A stretch of 64,000 nucleotides of DNA from Microbulbifer marinus (GCF_900107725.1 NZ_FNQO01000003.1:124001-188000); one strand, 5' to 3'; positions 1-8,532 are shown, counted from the stretch's first letter. Notes: generated from the sequence alone by a model not told the origin. Made by a program: numbers and translations.

Positions 1-196
1 GCACGAAGGAGCAAAGTGGTCTCATTACGTTACGCGATAAATAATAGGCCCAAATTGGATTCCAATAGTACCAAAATTCTGGAAAAGACCTGGCACCCAA
101 AGAACGAGACAGCATATTCCTCATAGAACGATTCGCGCCTATCGGGACACCGTTTCTTCTTTTTACATATTGGGATAGTGACAGTGTATTTTGCAT
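1..196 (-). CDS. Partial cassette gene, aromatic-rich protein, 3' end outside the window
   Basis: An ATG at 194-196 on the - strand opens a frame that stays open to base 1 (65 codons), beginning MQNTLSLSQYVKRRNG. It starts 14 nt inside the attC core at 210, the normal position for a cassette gene. The visible N-terminus contains two aromatic clusters (FWYYWNP and IWAYYL) separated by two residues. This reminds me of cassette-encoded proteins annotated as MBOAT-like or other acyltransferases, but too little is visible to assign a family. The 3' part and its own attC lie beyond the window. Confidence 0.5.
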   Translation of the reverse strand, partial: MQNTLSLSQYVKRRNGVPIGANRSMRNMLSRSLGARSFPEFWYYWNPIWAYYLSRNVMRPLCSFV

Positions 197-209
197 GATA
201 AGTCCGTAT

Positions 210-287
210 GCCTAACGCCGCGGACAGCGGTGCGAGCTTGCGGGCGTCCGACAGGCGGAGGCTCCATAGTGCTGCGCTTGGTTATGT
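210..287 (-). other. attC site
   Basis: On the + strand the site runs from gcctaac (210-216) to gttatgt (281-287), 78 bp, with an interrupted palindrome between (gcgagcttgcgggc, then gtccgacaggcgg). It lies just after the stop codon of the 306-713 gene and just before the start of the next cassette gene. Confidence 0.8.
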
Positions 288-305
288 GTAGACCCGACTG
301 CCAGT

Positions 306-713
306 TTAGTTCGAAAGATTAAGTTGCCAGGATACGCCATACCTATCATTTAACCACCCAAATTTTTGGCTAAACCCGTAGTTATCTAAAGGCATTAGCT
401 CCGATCCATCTTCCGCTAACACCCGAAAAACTTTCTCAATTTCACTCGCCGATTCGCACTCAACATACAATGACATGGAGGGTGTGAAGCTAAACTTATG
501 GTCGAGGTGACTATCAAGAGCCAAAAACTCAGCGCCATTAATCGAGAACCTAGCCATCTTGGTGGAACCTTCTGGTTCATGCTCACCAGCTTTGTAGCGC
601 TGGATATCCGTGATCTTTGAATTGGGGAATATGGAGGTATAAAACCTGATGGCTTCCTCAGCTTTTCCTGCTTGTTTTCCAACAAACATAAGCGATGTCG
701 TAATAGATTTCAT
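306..713 (-). CDS. VOC/PhnB-like protein (cassette gene)
   Basis: A 135-aa protein of the vicinal-oxygen-chelate superfamily, PhnB / 3-demethylubiquinone-9 3-methyltransferase-like branch (PF06983 type). Visible family features are the N-terminal TSLMF..GKAEEAIRFYTSIFPNS segment, the central ARFSINGAEFLALDS strand pair, and the C-terminal YGFSQKFGWLNDRYGVSWQL segment, typical of this group's dimer fold. No catalytic function can be assigned; despite the family name these are not proven methyltransferases. It fills one complete cassette between attC sites 738-826 and 210-287, with the ATG 25 nt inside the upstream core. VOC proteins are common integron cargo and often concern small-molecule or antibiotic modification, but that is only context here. 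Confidence 0.85.
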   Translation of the reverse strand: MKSITTSLMFVGKQAGKAEEAIRFYTSIFPNSKITDIQRYKAGEHEPEGSTKMARFSINGAEFLALDSHLDHKFSFTPSMSLYVECESASEIEKVFRVLAEDGSELMPLDNYGFSQKFGWLNDRYGVSWQLNLSN

Positions 714-737
714 CTGTTACTCCGTTCTGATTCATAC

Positions 738-826
738 ATATAACGCCCTAATAACCGGCGGCCGAAGCGTAGCGTAGGCTGTCCGGCGCGCACCTTTCGC
801 GCGCGAAGTTCATTAGCTTGTTAAGC
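738..826 (-). other. attC site
   Basis: Bounded on the + strand by atataac (738-744) and gttaagc (820-826), 89 bp. Internal arms (ggcgcgcacc, then gcgcgcgaag) and the cggcggccgaagcg segment form the folded core. It follows the stop of the 831-1229 gene. Confidence 0.85.
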
Positions 827-830
827 ATGA

Positions 831-1229
831 CTACCTAATAAACTCCAATGCTCGTTTGTTATATGCCTCTGCAAAATGTACATTCTCAGAGCACGTAGAT
901 GGATCCAAACTCAACCCTAAATATTTACACCCTAGAGGATCTGTAACATACCCGATTTTTACAGAGCCACCTTCCAGAGAGCGTAGAAATTCGAGCGCAT
1001 CCTTGCGACCTAAGCCATATAGATAGAGCTGATTATTCTCAATACGGCCTTTGAATACTATGAAGCCTTGATCGAAGTCTGATTTAGCTTCCTCAGTGCC
1101 CATCTTGACACTAATTTCATGAGAAGAAACATTCTCAACAACCTTCTCACTACTTTGTATTTGTGTAAATAACACAGCCGACAAAGTAAGAAGGACCGCC
1201 ACCGCTAAAATCACTATATTCTTGGGCAT
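831..1229 (-). CDS. Small membrane-anchored or secreted cassette protein, unknown function
   Basis: A 132-aa protein starting MPKNIVILAVAVLLTLSAVL. I place the start at the ATG 1227-1229 because a longer upstream reading would run through the attC core at 1232-1238. Residues about 4-22 are a hydrophobic segment fitting a signal anchor or uncleaved signal peptide; the remainder is predicted periplasmic. The C-terminal half has two cysteines (in LGCKYLG and PSTCSEN) that could form a disulfide outside the cytoplasm. I recognise no family. It occupies one cassette between attC sites 1232-1284 and 738-826. Confidence 0.75.
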   Translation of the reverse strand: MPKNIVILAVAVLLTLSAVLFTQIQSSEKVVENVSSHEISVKMGTEEAKSDFDQGFIVFKGRIENNQLYLYGLGRKDALEFLRSLEGGSVKIGYVTDPLGCKYLGLSLDPSTCSENVHFAEAYNKRALEFIR

Positions 1230-1231
1230 GT

Positions 1232-1284
1232 GCTTAACGCCCGCAGAGGCACGAAGGGCCGGCGCAAACTGCCTGTGGTTGTTT
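1232..1284 (-). other. attC site, short and degenerate on one side
   Basis: The + strand has a good gcttaac box (1232-1238) followed by cgcccgcagaggc and ggcgcaaactgcctgtgg. The opposite box is only gttgttt (1278-1284), which departs from GTTRRRY. About 53 bp. Its position between two cassette genes supports it. Confidence 0.65.
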
Positions 1285-1288
1285 TGTT

Positions 1289-1531
1289 TTACACGCAGTG
1301 GTAGCAAATATCGCTCCATAGTTCTTTATGTTCCCGCTTTAATCCAACACCATTGGAGTGAGAATCTACGCTAGCAAGGACCCATTTTCCTGGCGGAAAC
1401 CTTCCTTCTTTTTCACATTGATCTAGACCGATGAGGATTTCGTCCTTCTTTTCATCGGAAATATACGTTTGGGCGATCAAACGTAATCCATCATAAATTT
1501 CCTTATTTTCCACGGAGTCCTCTTGAAACAT
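1289..1531 (-). CDS. Hypothetical cassette protein, 80 aa
   Basis: An 80-aa protein beginning MFQEDSVENKEIYDGLRLIA. The ATG (1529-1531) overlaps the edge of the upstream attC core, as is common for cassette genes. It is charged, lacks signal peptide or membrane segments, and looks cytosolic. The C-terminus ends in a short aromatic/cysteine-containing stretch (DICYHCV). I recognise no domain. It fills its own cassette, and its stop codon lies next to attC 1232-1284. Confidence 0.65.
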   Translation of the reverse strand: MFQEDSVENKEIYDGLRLIAQTYISDEKKDEILIGLDQCEKEGRFPPGKWVLASVDSHSNGVGLKREHKELWSDICYHCV

Positions 1532-1671
1532 AACGCCGCGAGCAGCGGCAGCTTACTTTGAGCGCTTTATGCGCAACAATGGGAACGAAGCGACCTGCGC
1601 ATAAAGTGCACAAAGTAAGCTGTCCGGTGGAGGCCCGCAGGGCCGGAACGAAACGCCTCGCCTTGTTATGT
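1528..1671 (-). other. attC site (long, 144 bp)
   Basis: Bounded on the + strand by acataac (1528-1534) and gttatgt (1665-1671). Long arms gcttactttg ... caaagtaagc and gctttatgcgc ... gcgcataaag fold into a cruciform, with a loop reading aatgggaacgaagcgacc. The same loop motif occurs in attC 8005-8148 and 8533-8664, so these three belong to one attC subfamily. Confidence 0.92.
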
Positions 1672-1675
1672 ATTT

Positions 1676-2059
1676 TCAGTGTATTTTACTTAAAATTGCA
1701 CCAGCCATCTGCATATGAGTTTTCGCAGACATGATCAAAACCAGCTTTTCTCTGAGAACTGGACTCTCTAGTCCGTTAGATTCCGCTTCAATTTTTGCAT
1801 TTTCTTCAGCCTTTATCAGGCTTTCTTTGAGTGCTGAGAATTCTTCCGTTGTGAAATTGTAAAGTACCTTACAAGTCTCAATTTCATCGAGTGCCTTTTT
1901 TGTCAATTTTGCATCGGTAACGCACTCAATGGACATTTTTCTATAATCTGACGCCTTAGCATCCAGAGTCACTAAATAAGAAAGCTCATCAGCCCCAAAG
2001 CAGACAGCGGGGAAAAATAATATTAGGAATAAGGAGATAATTTTCATTCTGCTTCTCAT
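1676..2059 (-). CDS. Secreted cassette protein, unknown function
   Basis: A 127-aa protein. Two starts are possible, ATG at 2057-2059 (MRSRMKII) and ATG at 2045-2047 (MKIISLFLILFFPAVCFGA); both lie inside the attC boundary at 2063, and the second gives a classic signal peptide with cleavage after CFGA. The mature part is mostly helical and rich in Lys/Glu, with two cysteines (IECVTD, ETCKVLY) that could pair in the periplasm. I recognise no family. Complete single-gene cassette between attC 2063-2134 and 1528-1671. Confidence 0.75.
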   Translation of the reverse strand: MRSRMKIISLFLILFFPAVCFGADELSYLVTLDAKASDYRKMSIECVTDAKLTKKALDEIETCKVLYNFTTEEFSALKESLIKAEENAKIEAESNGLESPVLREKLVLIMSAKTHMQMAGAILSKIH

Positions 2060-2062
2060 GGT

Positions 2063-2134
2063 GCATAACGCTTTGCTCACCGGTAAATTAGGAGTGCAGC
2101 GAGTAATTTATCCGGGTGCAGCAACTTGTTATAC
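2063..2134 (-). other. attC site of the large Shango-type cassette
   Basis: Bounded on the + strand by gcataac (2063-2069) and gttatac (2128-2134), 72 bp. On the - strand the two arms pair as ttgctgcacccggataaatt with aatttaccggtgagcaa, leaving unpaired G and A bulges, exactly the extrahelical bases that mark a functional attC strand. It lies 18 nt after the stop codon of the helicase gene. Confidence 0.88.
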
Positions 2135-2152
2135 GGCATTAGGATAGACATC

Positions 2153-4357
2153 TCAAGCAAGGTTTCCTAATATCCACTGTTTGGCAGCCGCAGAATTAAA
2201 AGCTTTTCTCCCATACCCTTCGGTTAACAAATCTTCAGGCAGATACTCATCATATTTTTCAACAAGCTTTTGCTGTATCGAAAGTGTTTCAGCAAGCTCG
2301 ATTTCATCTGGTAGCACATCATTTGCCATGTCGATTAAACAGTTCTTTATATCATCTGCATTAGAATTTTGTACTTCAATAACACCAGCGAAATTACTGC
2401 ATACATAACCACTTCTAATTAGTAAAATGGTAAGCGTGTTAACAACTTTGTCGCCCATCCATGAGAAAATATAACTATGCTTACCGCTTTGATAGACAGG
2501 TTGTTTTTCAAGGTCAGCCTCTTTAAAAAGATATGCACCCTCTTGAAAAAGCCGTCTTCCGAGATTATCTACAAAATCTATTTTCTGATTTCCAACCTCA
2601 ATGCGATAGTCACCATTGCGGTAGATACTTAGCATCTCTTTTCGAACCCTGTCATGAATCGACATGCCACTGCCGTTAAATTTTGGAGGTTTACCACCCT
2701 TTGTAGAAGTGACATAGATGACTTTCTTTTCATCATCAATATCCGTGACCTTCCATCTACGACCACCAAATATAATGTGCTGATCTTTAAGAATTAGGGA
2801 ATCGACAGGCAGTGTTCCGAGCGTTTTGCTTCCGGCAACAATACGGAATTCTTCCGGTGTTTTAAAAACAGCATAGAAAGTATAGGAATTGGTAAGACGT
2901 TCTCCCTCAATTCCCACAACCAACTCACCGCTATTGAGTTGTTGTATTAATTGGACTGTCCCCATATGGGACAACAATTGTTTAAAATGCTGAATCGATA
3001 TTTCTTTGAATGATCCTTGCTCACATAATAAAGAATAAAGCTGGTCAGCCCTGATGCTTCCCCATTGCGCAATTACCGCAAGAATCTGGTGTAAAAAAGT
3101 AGAAAGATGCATTTGTTCTGTATCTGCCGGTTCAAACCAGTTCTCTACAATGAGTAATCGAATCATCGCTAGTGATTGAACCAACTCCAATCGAAGACCA
3201 TCCACAATATTGGATTTATCATTCAGTTCATTTTCTGCGATTAACATACGCAATATGGAAGGGGAATTCCTTCTGCCAGACCTGCCTAACCGCTGACGTA
3301 AACTTGATACTGAGTGTGGAGCAGTAACCTGAATGACAGAACTCACTTTCCCGATGTCGATACCTAGCTCTAAGGTCATGGTACAAATAGCTGTGGTAGG
3401 TAGGGTTTCTTTCTGCAATCTGGATTCTAAATCTTCCCGAAGTTCTTTAGCTAATGAACCGTGATGAGGGTAAAACTCATTGGGTACAACGTGTTGTTCG
3501 CATAAATCACTTAGCTGTGCAGCGATGCTTTCTGTCCGGCTGCGGCTATTTGCAAATACCAGATGTGAGTCACCTCTACAGAGCCTAAATATTTCCTGAC
3601 AAATCTGCTGTTCAGCGGAAGTACGTGCTTCATCCGCCATGATGTCTACCGGTTCTAAATATCCTTTAACCTGAACCTTAATAGTGCTTTGGTGCTGGCT
3701 ACTGGTAATGGTTTCGCAAGGCAGGCTTTTATTTGGTCTAAGAGAAAGCGGTACTTTCTCAAGCTCTCCGAGTGTCGCACTTAGCGCAACCCGTGGAATA
3801 GGATTAGAGATTCGGCCAGTTATGTGTTCAAGACGGGTAAGCAGAGACAGTAATTGCTGTCCTCGCTCTGTTCCGATAAACGCATGAAATTCATCAATGA
3901 CAATATATTTGAGTGAGGTGAAGGATTGTTTTATCCATCCTGGCTCTCTGACTAAGAGGGATTCCAAGGATTCAGGAGTGATTAACAGAATACCTGAAGG
4001 ATTGTTTCTGGCTTTTTTCTTTTTGGATTGAGGGCTATCACCATGCCAAGGTGTAACCTGCATATCCAGCATTTCACTTAAGCTTTCTAGCCTGCGGTAC
4101 TGATCGTTTATCAATGCTTTCAAAGGACTGATATAGAGAATACCAAAGCCGTTTTCATCGTCGTTAATTGCGCTACATGCGGGTAGAAAAAAAGCTTCTG
4201 TTTTACCTGCTGCCGTTGATGCACTAATTAGCACATCTCTATCACCTGACAGAATCGGTGCAATTGCCCGTTTTTGTATTTCCCTTAAATCAGGCCATCC
4301 CTGATTAAATAACCATTTTTGTACACGCTTATCAAGGCGCTGATATCCCTCTATCAT
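2153..4357 (-). CDS. sngC: Lhr-like DEAD/DEAH helicase of Shango-type defence operon
   Basis: A 734-aa superfamily-2 helicase. Walker A is ASTAAGKT (about residues 46-53), motif II is DEFH (156-159), and RecA-domain-2 motifs include HHGSL, LELGIDIG and RQRLGRSGRR (motif VI). The C-terminal half has the extra domains of Lhr-type helicases such as BREX BrxHI, which are ATP-dependent 3'-5' translocases. Its ATG overlaps the stop of the ATPase gene by 4 nt, so translation is coupled. The partnership with a BrxD-like ATPase is also seen in BREX type 2, but here the third partner is a TerB protein, as in Shango. The exact role in phage defence is not established from sequence. The gene is the last in the cassette, directly before attC 2063-2134. 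Confidence 0.88.
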   Translation of the reverse strand: MIEGYQRLDKRVQKWLFNQGWPDLREIQKRAIAPILSGDRDVLISASTAAGKTEAFFLPACSAINDDENGFGILYISPLKALINDQYRRLESLSEMLDMQVTPWHGDSPQSKKKKARNNPSGILLITPESLESLLVREPGWIKQSFTSLKYIVIDEFHAFIGTERGQQLLSLLTRLEHITGRISNPIPRVALSATLGELEKVPLSLRPNKSLPCETITSSQHQSTIKVQVKGYLEPVDIMADEARTSAEQQICQEIFRLCRGDSHLVFANSRSRTESIAAQLSDLCEQHVVPNEFYPHHGSLAKELREDLESRLQKETLPTTAICTMTLELGIDIGKVSSVIQVTAPHSVSSLRQRLGRSGRRNSPSILRMLIAENELNDKSNIVDGLRLELVQSLAMIRLLIVENWFEPADTEQMHLSTFLHQILAVIAQWGSIRADQLYSLLCEQGSFKEISIQHFKQLLSHMGTVQLIQQLNSGELVVGIEGERLTNSYTFYAVFKTPEEFRIVAGSKTLGTLPVDSLILKDQHIIFGGRRWKVTDIDDEKKVIYVTSTKGGKPPKFNGSGMSIHDRVRKEMLSIYRNGDYRIEVGNQKIDFVDNLGRRLFQEGAYLFKEADLEKQPVYQSGKHSYIFSWMGDKVVNTLTILLIRSGYVCSNFAGVIEVQNSNADDIKNCLIDMANDVLPDEIELAETLSIQQKLVEKYDEYLPEDLLTEGYGRKAFNSAAAKQWILGNLA

Positions 4358-5679
4358 AATTTGAAATCAGCTAGTCCATCACTATTCAAAATTTCGCCTG
4401 TCTCTTCATCCACCATAATTTCATCTGTATCACTTGGACGATCATCCTTAATCGCAATGGATTGAACTAACTGTGACCATTGCATAGAAGGATTTTGTTC
4501 CAAGACTGCCAGCATATCCAAAAATGCTTTGATGGTATTTCTCGGTGTGCGGAAATAGGCATCACCGATAGTCTGGCTACAATGGTGTAAAAAAGCTTTG
4601 AGAGCATCATCAGGTACTAGATATTTAGATGTATCACCTTCGGCAAAGACATGACGAAGATTCTTCAGGAGAATATAAAGTTCCTCCGGTGTTAAGCTCG
4701 CTAGATGTAGTGCAGGTGAGGAATAATCAATAACCCCCGCACGTTGCGCAAAGCTATTTTCAGCTAATCGGGATTGCAATGCTTCATAGCTATATAATCC
4801 TCTGCGGGGATCTAATAAAAACTCCGGCGTTCCGCCCAGTAAAAACCCAAGATATTCAGCTGAACCCTGAAGGCAGTCGTTAAGTATCCGGAGAATCTGC
4901 TCATAGTTGGATGTACGTGCTTGTGTGCTGCTTAACTTATATAGATTGACCATCTCATCCAGATTGACGAGTAAGCCTTCATAGCCAGCCTGACGTACAA
5001 ATAGGCTCATAAGTTTTAACGCATCATAAAACGAGTTATCCGAAATAATCGTTCTTACATCAAGATCTCTTCTTGCATCTGTCTTAGTAGTGTATTCAGC
5101 ACGTAACCAGCGAATGGCATTTGATTTTAATTCTTCATTATCCTGCTCATGACCATTCCAGTAGGCATCAATAACTTTTGCAAAATCATATCCGCCAACC
5201 AATTCTGACAAGGATGCTAATTTTTGATGAATTACTGTTGAAACATCAGTATTTTTTTCAGCTGCTTCTTTACGGGCCTGAGTTACAAATCGTTCTACAA
5301 CACTGGCTAATGCATTTCCATCCGGTTTATTACGGGTTGCCAGATTCCTCATAAGCTCGGAATAAAGATTCCGTGCCTGTCCTGAAGAAGCGTGGACACG
5401 TCGATCCGGTGAAAGATCCGCATTGACCGTAACCAGTTTCTTTTCAAGAGCAATGGAGCGTACCACACTCAGAAAAAATGTTTTCCCTGAGCCATAATCA
5501 CCAATGATAAGCCTGAATGCTGCGCCGCCTTGAGAGATTCTTTCAATGTCCTTATATAACGCTTTGACTTCATTGCTTCGTCCTACCTGAATATGCTGAA
5601 TCCCAATTTTGGGAGTTACTCCAGATTTCAGTGATTGAATGATTGCGTCACGTTCTTTTAATCGGATACGTTTTTCCAT
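4354..5679 (-). CDS. sngB: BrxD-like (DUF2791) ATP-binding protein of Shango-type operon
   Basis: A 441-aa P-loop protein of the BREX-associated ATP-binding family (DUF2791, BrxD-like). Walker A is GDYGSGKT (residues 60-67); Walker B is LLVNLDE (236-242), followed by a downstream LLGGTPE sensor-like segment. The N-terminal region (GIQHIQVGRSNEVKALYKDI) matches the entry into the AAA-like fold in this family. It is likely cytosolic and may load or regulate the adjacent helicase, as inferred for BrxD-BrxHI pairs. It lies 4 nt after the TerB gene and overlaps the helicase ATG by 4 nt, an obligatory operon arrangement. Symbol and role are by analogy with Shango. Confidence 0.88.
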   Translation of the reverse strand: MEKRIRLKERDAIIQSLKSGVTPKIGIQHIQVGRSNEVKALYKDIERISQGGAAFRLIIGDYGSGKTFFLSVVRSIALEKKLVTVNADLSPDRRVHASSGQARNLYSELMRNLATRNKPDGNALASVVERFVTQARKEAAEKNTDVSTVIHQKLASLSELVGGYDFAKVIDAYWNGHEQDNEELKSNAIRWLRAEYTTKTDARRDLDVRTIISDNSFYDALKLMSLFVRQAGYEGLLVNLDEMVNLYKLSSTQARTSNYEQILRILNDCLQGSAEYLGFLLGGTPEFLLDPRRGLYSYEALQSRLAENSFAQRAGVIDYSSPALHLASLTPEELYILLKNLRHVFAEGDTSKYLVPDDALKAFLHHCSQTIGDAYFRTPRNTIKAFLDMLAVLEQNPSMQWSQLVQSIAIKDDRPSDTDEIMVDEETGEILNSDGLADFKL

Positions 5680-5683
5680 AAGT

Positions 5684-7954
5684 TTAACCTTCTATCTCTT
5701 CTACGATTTCCTGATCGACATAAATTGCGTCTCCATCCTCTTCAAGTACAGCAGCATCCACTTTATCAAATGACCAGTCATTAATAGTTTCCAATGCTCC
5801 ACTAACCATCAGATCCGAATCACGGCACAATGCCTCCACCTCTTCACGAGTCCATTTATCTTTTCGTATAAGGCTTTCAAACAACGCATAATGCGATTTA
5901 TCAATTCCGGATTCTTCCTCTACAACAGTGCTATCTGTGGCTGAGTCATCGGATTCATCTACGGGTTCATCTTCCACGAATATTGCGCCCAACATGCTTT
6001 GTACATCTTTGGTTTCCGATTCATGTATTGCAAGAATGCTTTCGTCGAGCTGGAATGACGAGGAAGCGAGTGACATAGTTTCTGATTGAGGGCTGGCAGG
6101 TCGCATTCCCGCTTTGCTGGATGACATTCCGTGAATGTCGCCAGTTACTAGAGCTTTATCCAGACCTAGCAAGCTATAGAGTTTTTCAAGCTGTTTGATT
6201 TCATCCGGGTCAATTTTTCCATCGGCCATCGCAACACCGACCAATATGCGACTGACAGCAGCTTTTTCTGTTTTACCAAGTAATTCCAATCTGGCTTTTA
6301 AGCCCGTGACGTTTGAAGGTGTATTAAGTCTCCACACCAGATAGGCATGTAATGATCGTTTCTCGGTAGGAGATAAATTAGTATCGTGGTCAATGAGCTG
6401 AGTTAATAAATGCAATTCCGACTGATCGACATGTGAATCAATGGTGGCGACCATAGCGGCTAGACGCAGTGCCATCCCCATTTCACTAAATGCTTTGGAG
6501 GGTTCAAAGTATTTACCATGTCCTTCAGGAAATAGAACCAGTTTTCCATCTGCGCTTGTCTTGGCATGGTGGTAACGTGTATCGGGTGCTATGCCATAAC
6601 CGGCTTTTTGTGCAAGATTCTGAATTAATTCAGCTTCCTTTTTATTGATCTTGGCAGGTAAAGGCGATTTGGTATATGTCCAGAATTCCTCGACACTTAC
6701 CAGACCATTTTTCGTTGAAATGGCATCATCTGCCCATTTTTTAAACTTTCCTAATCCTAATGTAGCGCCCACATCACTAAGATCGTCCGGCAGCAATAAT
6801 ACGGCTTCAATATCGGTGCGGGACGTATCGGGTTTAGCAAGATAGCGGCTATACGCATCTAATTCAGTAGTACATTCGTCTGCAATGGCAATTAGTTTAT
6901 TTACAGGGCCTTTCAAGTTGCTTGGATCGGGAAGATCCTGTTGAGGAAATGATATTCCTCGCAAGGAAGAACTAGCGGGATGATATTCAATCTTTAATCG
7001 TGTTTTATTGGGTTTGACGATAATGCCGTCCCCGTATTTTTTGCTATAGAGGCGTGTAAACATCTGGCTGAATTCATAGCCACAACGCCGTGCCGGTTTC
7101 TTCAGATTATAATCCGGATAAAACCTAATCCATGCCAACGCCAGTTCAGCAGAAACGGGCTTTTCTTCATTTACCGTTGTGGCAAGGCGATGTTTAAATA
7201 GCAGTGAATCTCTTTGAGGTGTTTTTTCAAGTTCCGGATGTGATACTACGTGAGGCCGTAATAGACACATGATTTCTAAAAGACGTGTAGCATAATTTGA
7301 GAAAGATCGACTACTGCCGTAAATGCCTTTTAAGCGCAGTATTTCGTCAAACAACGATTTAAATTCTGAGTCATCCACCGCCTGCTTAATTGAATCAACA
7401 GTAATGCGCCTTTCAATGCCATAGAAATAAATAAACACATAACCTAAAGGTGTCTCTGGATCACTTCTATTACTCGATAGCCAGCTTAGGAAAGCACCAC
7501 GCCCTTTAGGGGTGAGCGAGATAAATTTAGGCCAATATCCTAAACTTTCATCTTCATAACTTGATGGTTTGTTTTCAATTTTTAGCGAATCATCAACTAA
7601 TGAGGCTTCCGTTCCATACCCATCTAACGAACTGAGCCTTCCGCCAAAATAAAAATTACCGCCAGTAAATGTTTGTCCCTTTATGGAGATAGATTCACCG
7701 GATTTTATCCATTTCCCCGGCGTTTTGTTTTTGCTTTTTTCCTCTTCATAGCCATAGGAAATACTGAAGGTAGCCAGATCGTCGTCATCATCACGATTAC
7801 TGTTCGCAACAACCCGTCTACTTGTCGTTACACGGATTTCATTTTCGGAACTTGATCTACTATTCTTATGCGTTTGCTGTTTCGAGGACGCTGCCATTGC
7901 TTTGATGACGTAGTGCAAAATTACCGCCCCTCCTACTAATAACCAAAATTCCAT
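5684..7954 (-). CDS. sngA: TerB-domain protein of Shango-type operon
   Basis: A 756-aa protein. I choose the ATG at 7952-7954 (MEFWLLVGG), preceded by a GAGG Shine-Dalgarno; a longer frame upstream would run into the attC. Residues about 5-21 are a single hydrophobic segment (LLVGGAVILHYVIKAMA), so it is probably membrane-anchored. The next part has the TerB-N type signature (WIKSGESISIKG, then GNFYFGGRL). The middle/C-terminal part has TerB repeats with acidic metal-type motifs (TIDSHVDQSELHLLTQLI and MADGKIDPDEIKQLEKLY). The C-terminus is acidic (TerB-C-like). TerB proteins are linked to membrane-associated stress and phage-defence complexes. It is the first gene of the cassette, about 56 bp from the recombination core. 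Confidence 0.87.
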   Translation of the reverse strand: MEFWLLVGGAVILHYVIKAMAASSKQQTHKNSRSSSENEIRVTTSRRVVANSNRDDDDDLATFSISYGYEEEKSKNKTPGKWIKSGESISIKGQTFTGGNFYFGGRLSSLDGYGTEASLVDDSLKIENKPSSYEDESLGYWPKFISLTPKGRGAFLSWLSSNRSDPETPLGYVFIYFYGIERRITVDSIKQAVDDSEFKSLFDEILRLKGIYGSSRSFSNYATRLLEIMCLLRPHVVSHPELEKTPQRDSLLFKHRLATTVNEEKPVSAELALAWIRFYPDYNLKKPARRCGYEFSQMFTRLYSKKYGDGIIVKPNKTRLKIEYHPASSSLRGISFPQQDLPDPSNLKGPVNKLIAIADECTTELDAYSRYLAKPDTSRTDIEAVLLLPDDLSDVGATLGLGKFKKWADDAISTKNGLVSVEEFWTYTKSPLPAKINKKEAELIQNLAQKAGYGIAPDTRYHHAKTSADGKLVLFPEGHGKYFEPSKAFSEMGMALRLAAMVATIDSHVDQSELHLLTQLIDHDTNLSPTEKRSLHAYLVWRLNTPSNVTGLKARLELLGKTEKAAVSRILVGVAMADGKIDPDEIKQLEKLYSLLGLDKALVTGDIHGMSSSKAGMRPASPQSETMSLASSSFQLDESILAIHESETKDVQSMLGAIFVEDEPVDESDDSATDSTVVEEESGIDKSHYALFESLIRKDKWTREEVEALCRDSDLMVSGALETINDWSFDKVDAAVLEEDGDAIYVDQEIVEEIEG

Positions 7955-8004
7955 ATTAGCCTCAATTGTAATTTTTTTGGGATTGCACAGTCGTTTCAGC
8001 TGCC

Positions 8005-8148
8005 GTATAACGCCCACAGCAGGGGCGGCTTACGTTGTGTGCGTATTGCGCGATAATGGGAGCGAAGCGACCCGCGCAATACGCACACAACGTAAGACGT
8101 CCCGCGGAGGCCCAAAGGGCCATAGCATACTGCCTGTGATTGTTATGC
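8005..8148 (-). other. attC site (144 bp)
   Basis: Bounded on the + strand by gtataac (8005-8011) and gttatgc (8142-8148). Arms gcttacgttgtgtgcgtattgcgcg and cgcgcaatacgcacacaacgtaag pair almost perfectly around a loop reading aatgggagcgaagcgacc. It terminates the DUF6869 cassette and forms the upstream border of the Shango-type cassette. Confidence 0.94.
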
Positions 8149-8526
8149 ATTGCCGTCCCAGCCACTCCGATCCCAGACATTTTGCACGCGAACCCACACG
8201 TCGCTTGCCATTGAATTTTTCCAAACCCCACCAAGGAGACCGGCAAATTTCTCATCTTCTTGAGCTAGCCGCTCTACTCGCTCAATAATTTTCGGCCCAT
8301 GCTGGGCAAGAACTTGCTCCAACGGACCTGCTGCCAGAACTTCTTTTATCGCATTGCTCTGACTGAAATTCATGATTGTCAAAATCAGATCCAAAGCCTC
8401 ATTAGGCTTTTCGTAGACGAACTCATACTCAATATCCTCGACCCATTCATATTGATCTCTACGCGGGTCACCGGATTCAAACTCCCACATCTCAATCCAC
8501 GATCTCGCAATTTCTTCAATATTCAT
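8143..8526 (-). CDS. DUF6869-like cassette protein
   Basis: A 127-aa acidic cytosolic protein starting MNIEEIARSWIEMWEF. The pattern AAGPLEQVLAQHGPKIIERVERLA followed by LLGGVWKN and VWVRVQNVW resembles what I know as DUF6869, a family of unknown function scattered in bacterial accessory regions. No catalytic motif, signal or membrane segment is visible. The stop codon lies inside attC 8005-8148 and the ATG is 7 nt from the core of attC 8533-8664, so the gene fills its cassette completely. Confidence 0.78.
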   Translation of the reverse strand: MNIEEIARSWIEMWEFESGDPRRDQYEWVEDIEYEFVYEKPNEALDLILTIMNFSQSNAIKEVLAAGPLEQVLAQHGPKIIERVERLAQEDEKFAGLLGGVWKNSMASDVWVRVQNVWDRSGWDGNA

Positions 8527-8532
8527 ATTGAT

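Larger units (their letters stand above)
2069..8010 (-). mobile_element. Large integron cassette carrying a three-gene Shango-type defence operon
   Basis: The interval between the predicted cut points in attC 8005-8148 and attC 2063-2134 is about 5,940 bp. It contains three same-strand genes in tight coupling (5679/5684 gap of 4 nt; 4357/4354 overlap of 4 nt) and no internal attC that I can see. Typical cassettes are 0.5-1 kb with one gene. Gene content (TerB-domain protein, BrxD/DUF2791-type ATPase, Lhr-type helicase) is that of the Shango anti-phage system. The leader between the core site and the first ATG is only about 56 bp and contains a TACAAT hexamer but no clear -35, so cassette-borne expression is uncertain. 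Confidence 0.85.

Noticed and set aside
2153..8017. BREX system
   Set aside because: BrxD- and BrxHI-like proteins are present but there is no PglX methyltransferase, PglZ, BrxC/PglY or BrxA/B; the TerB partner fits Shango.
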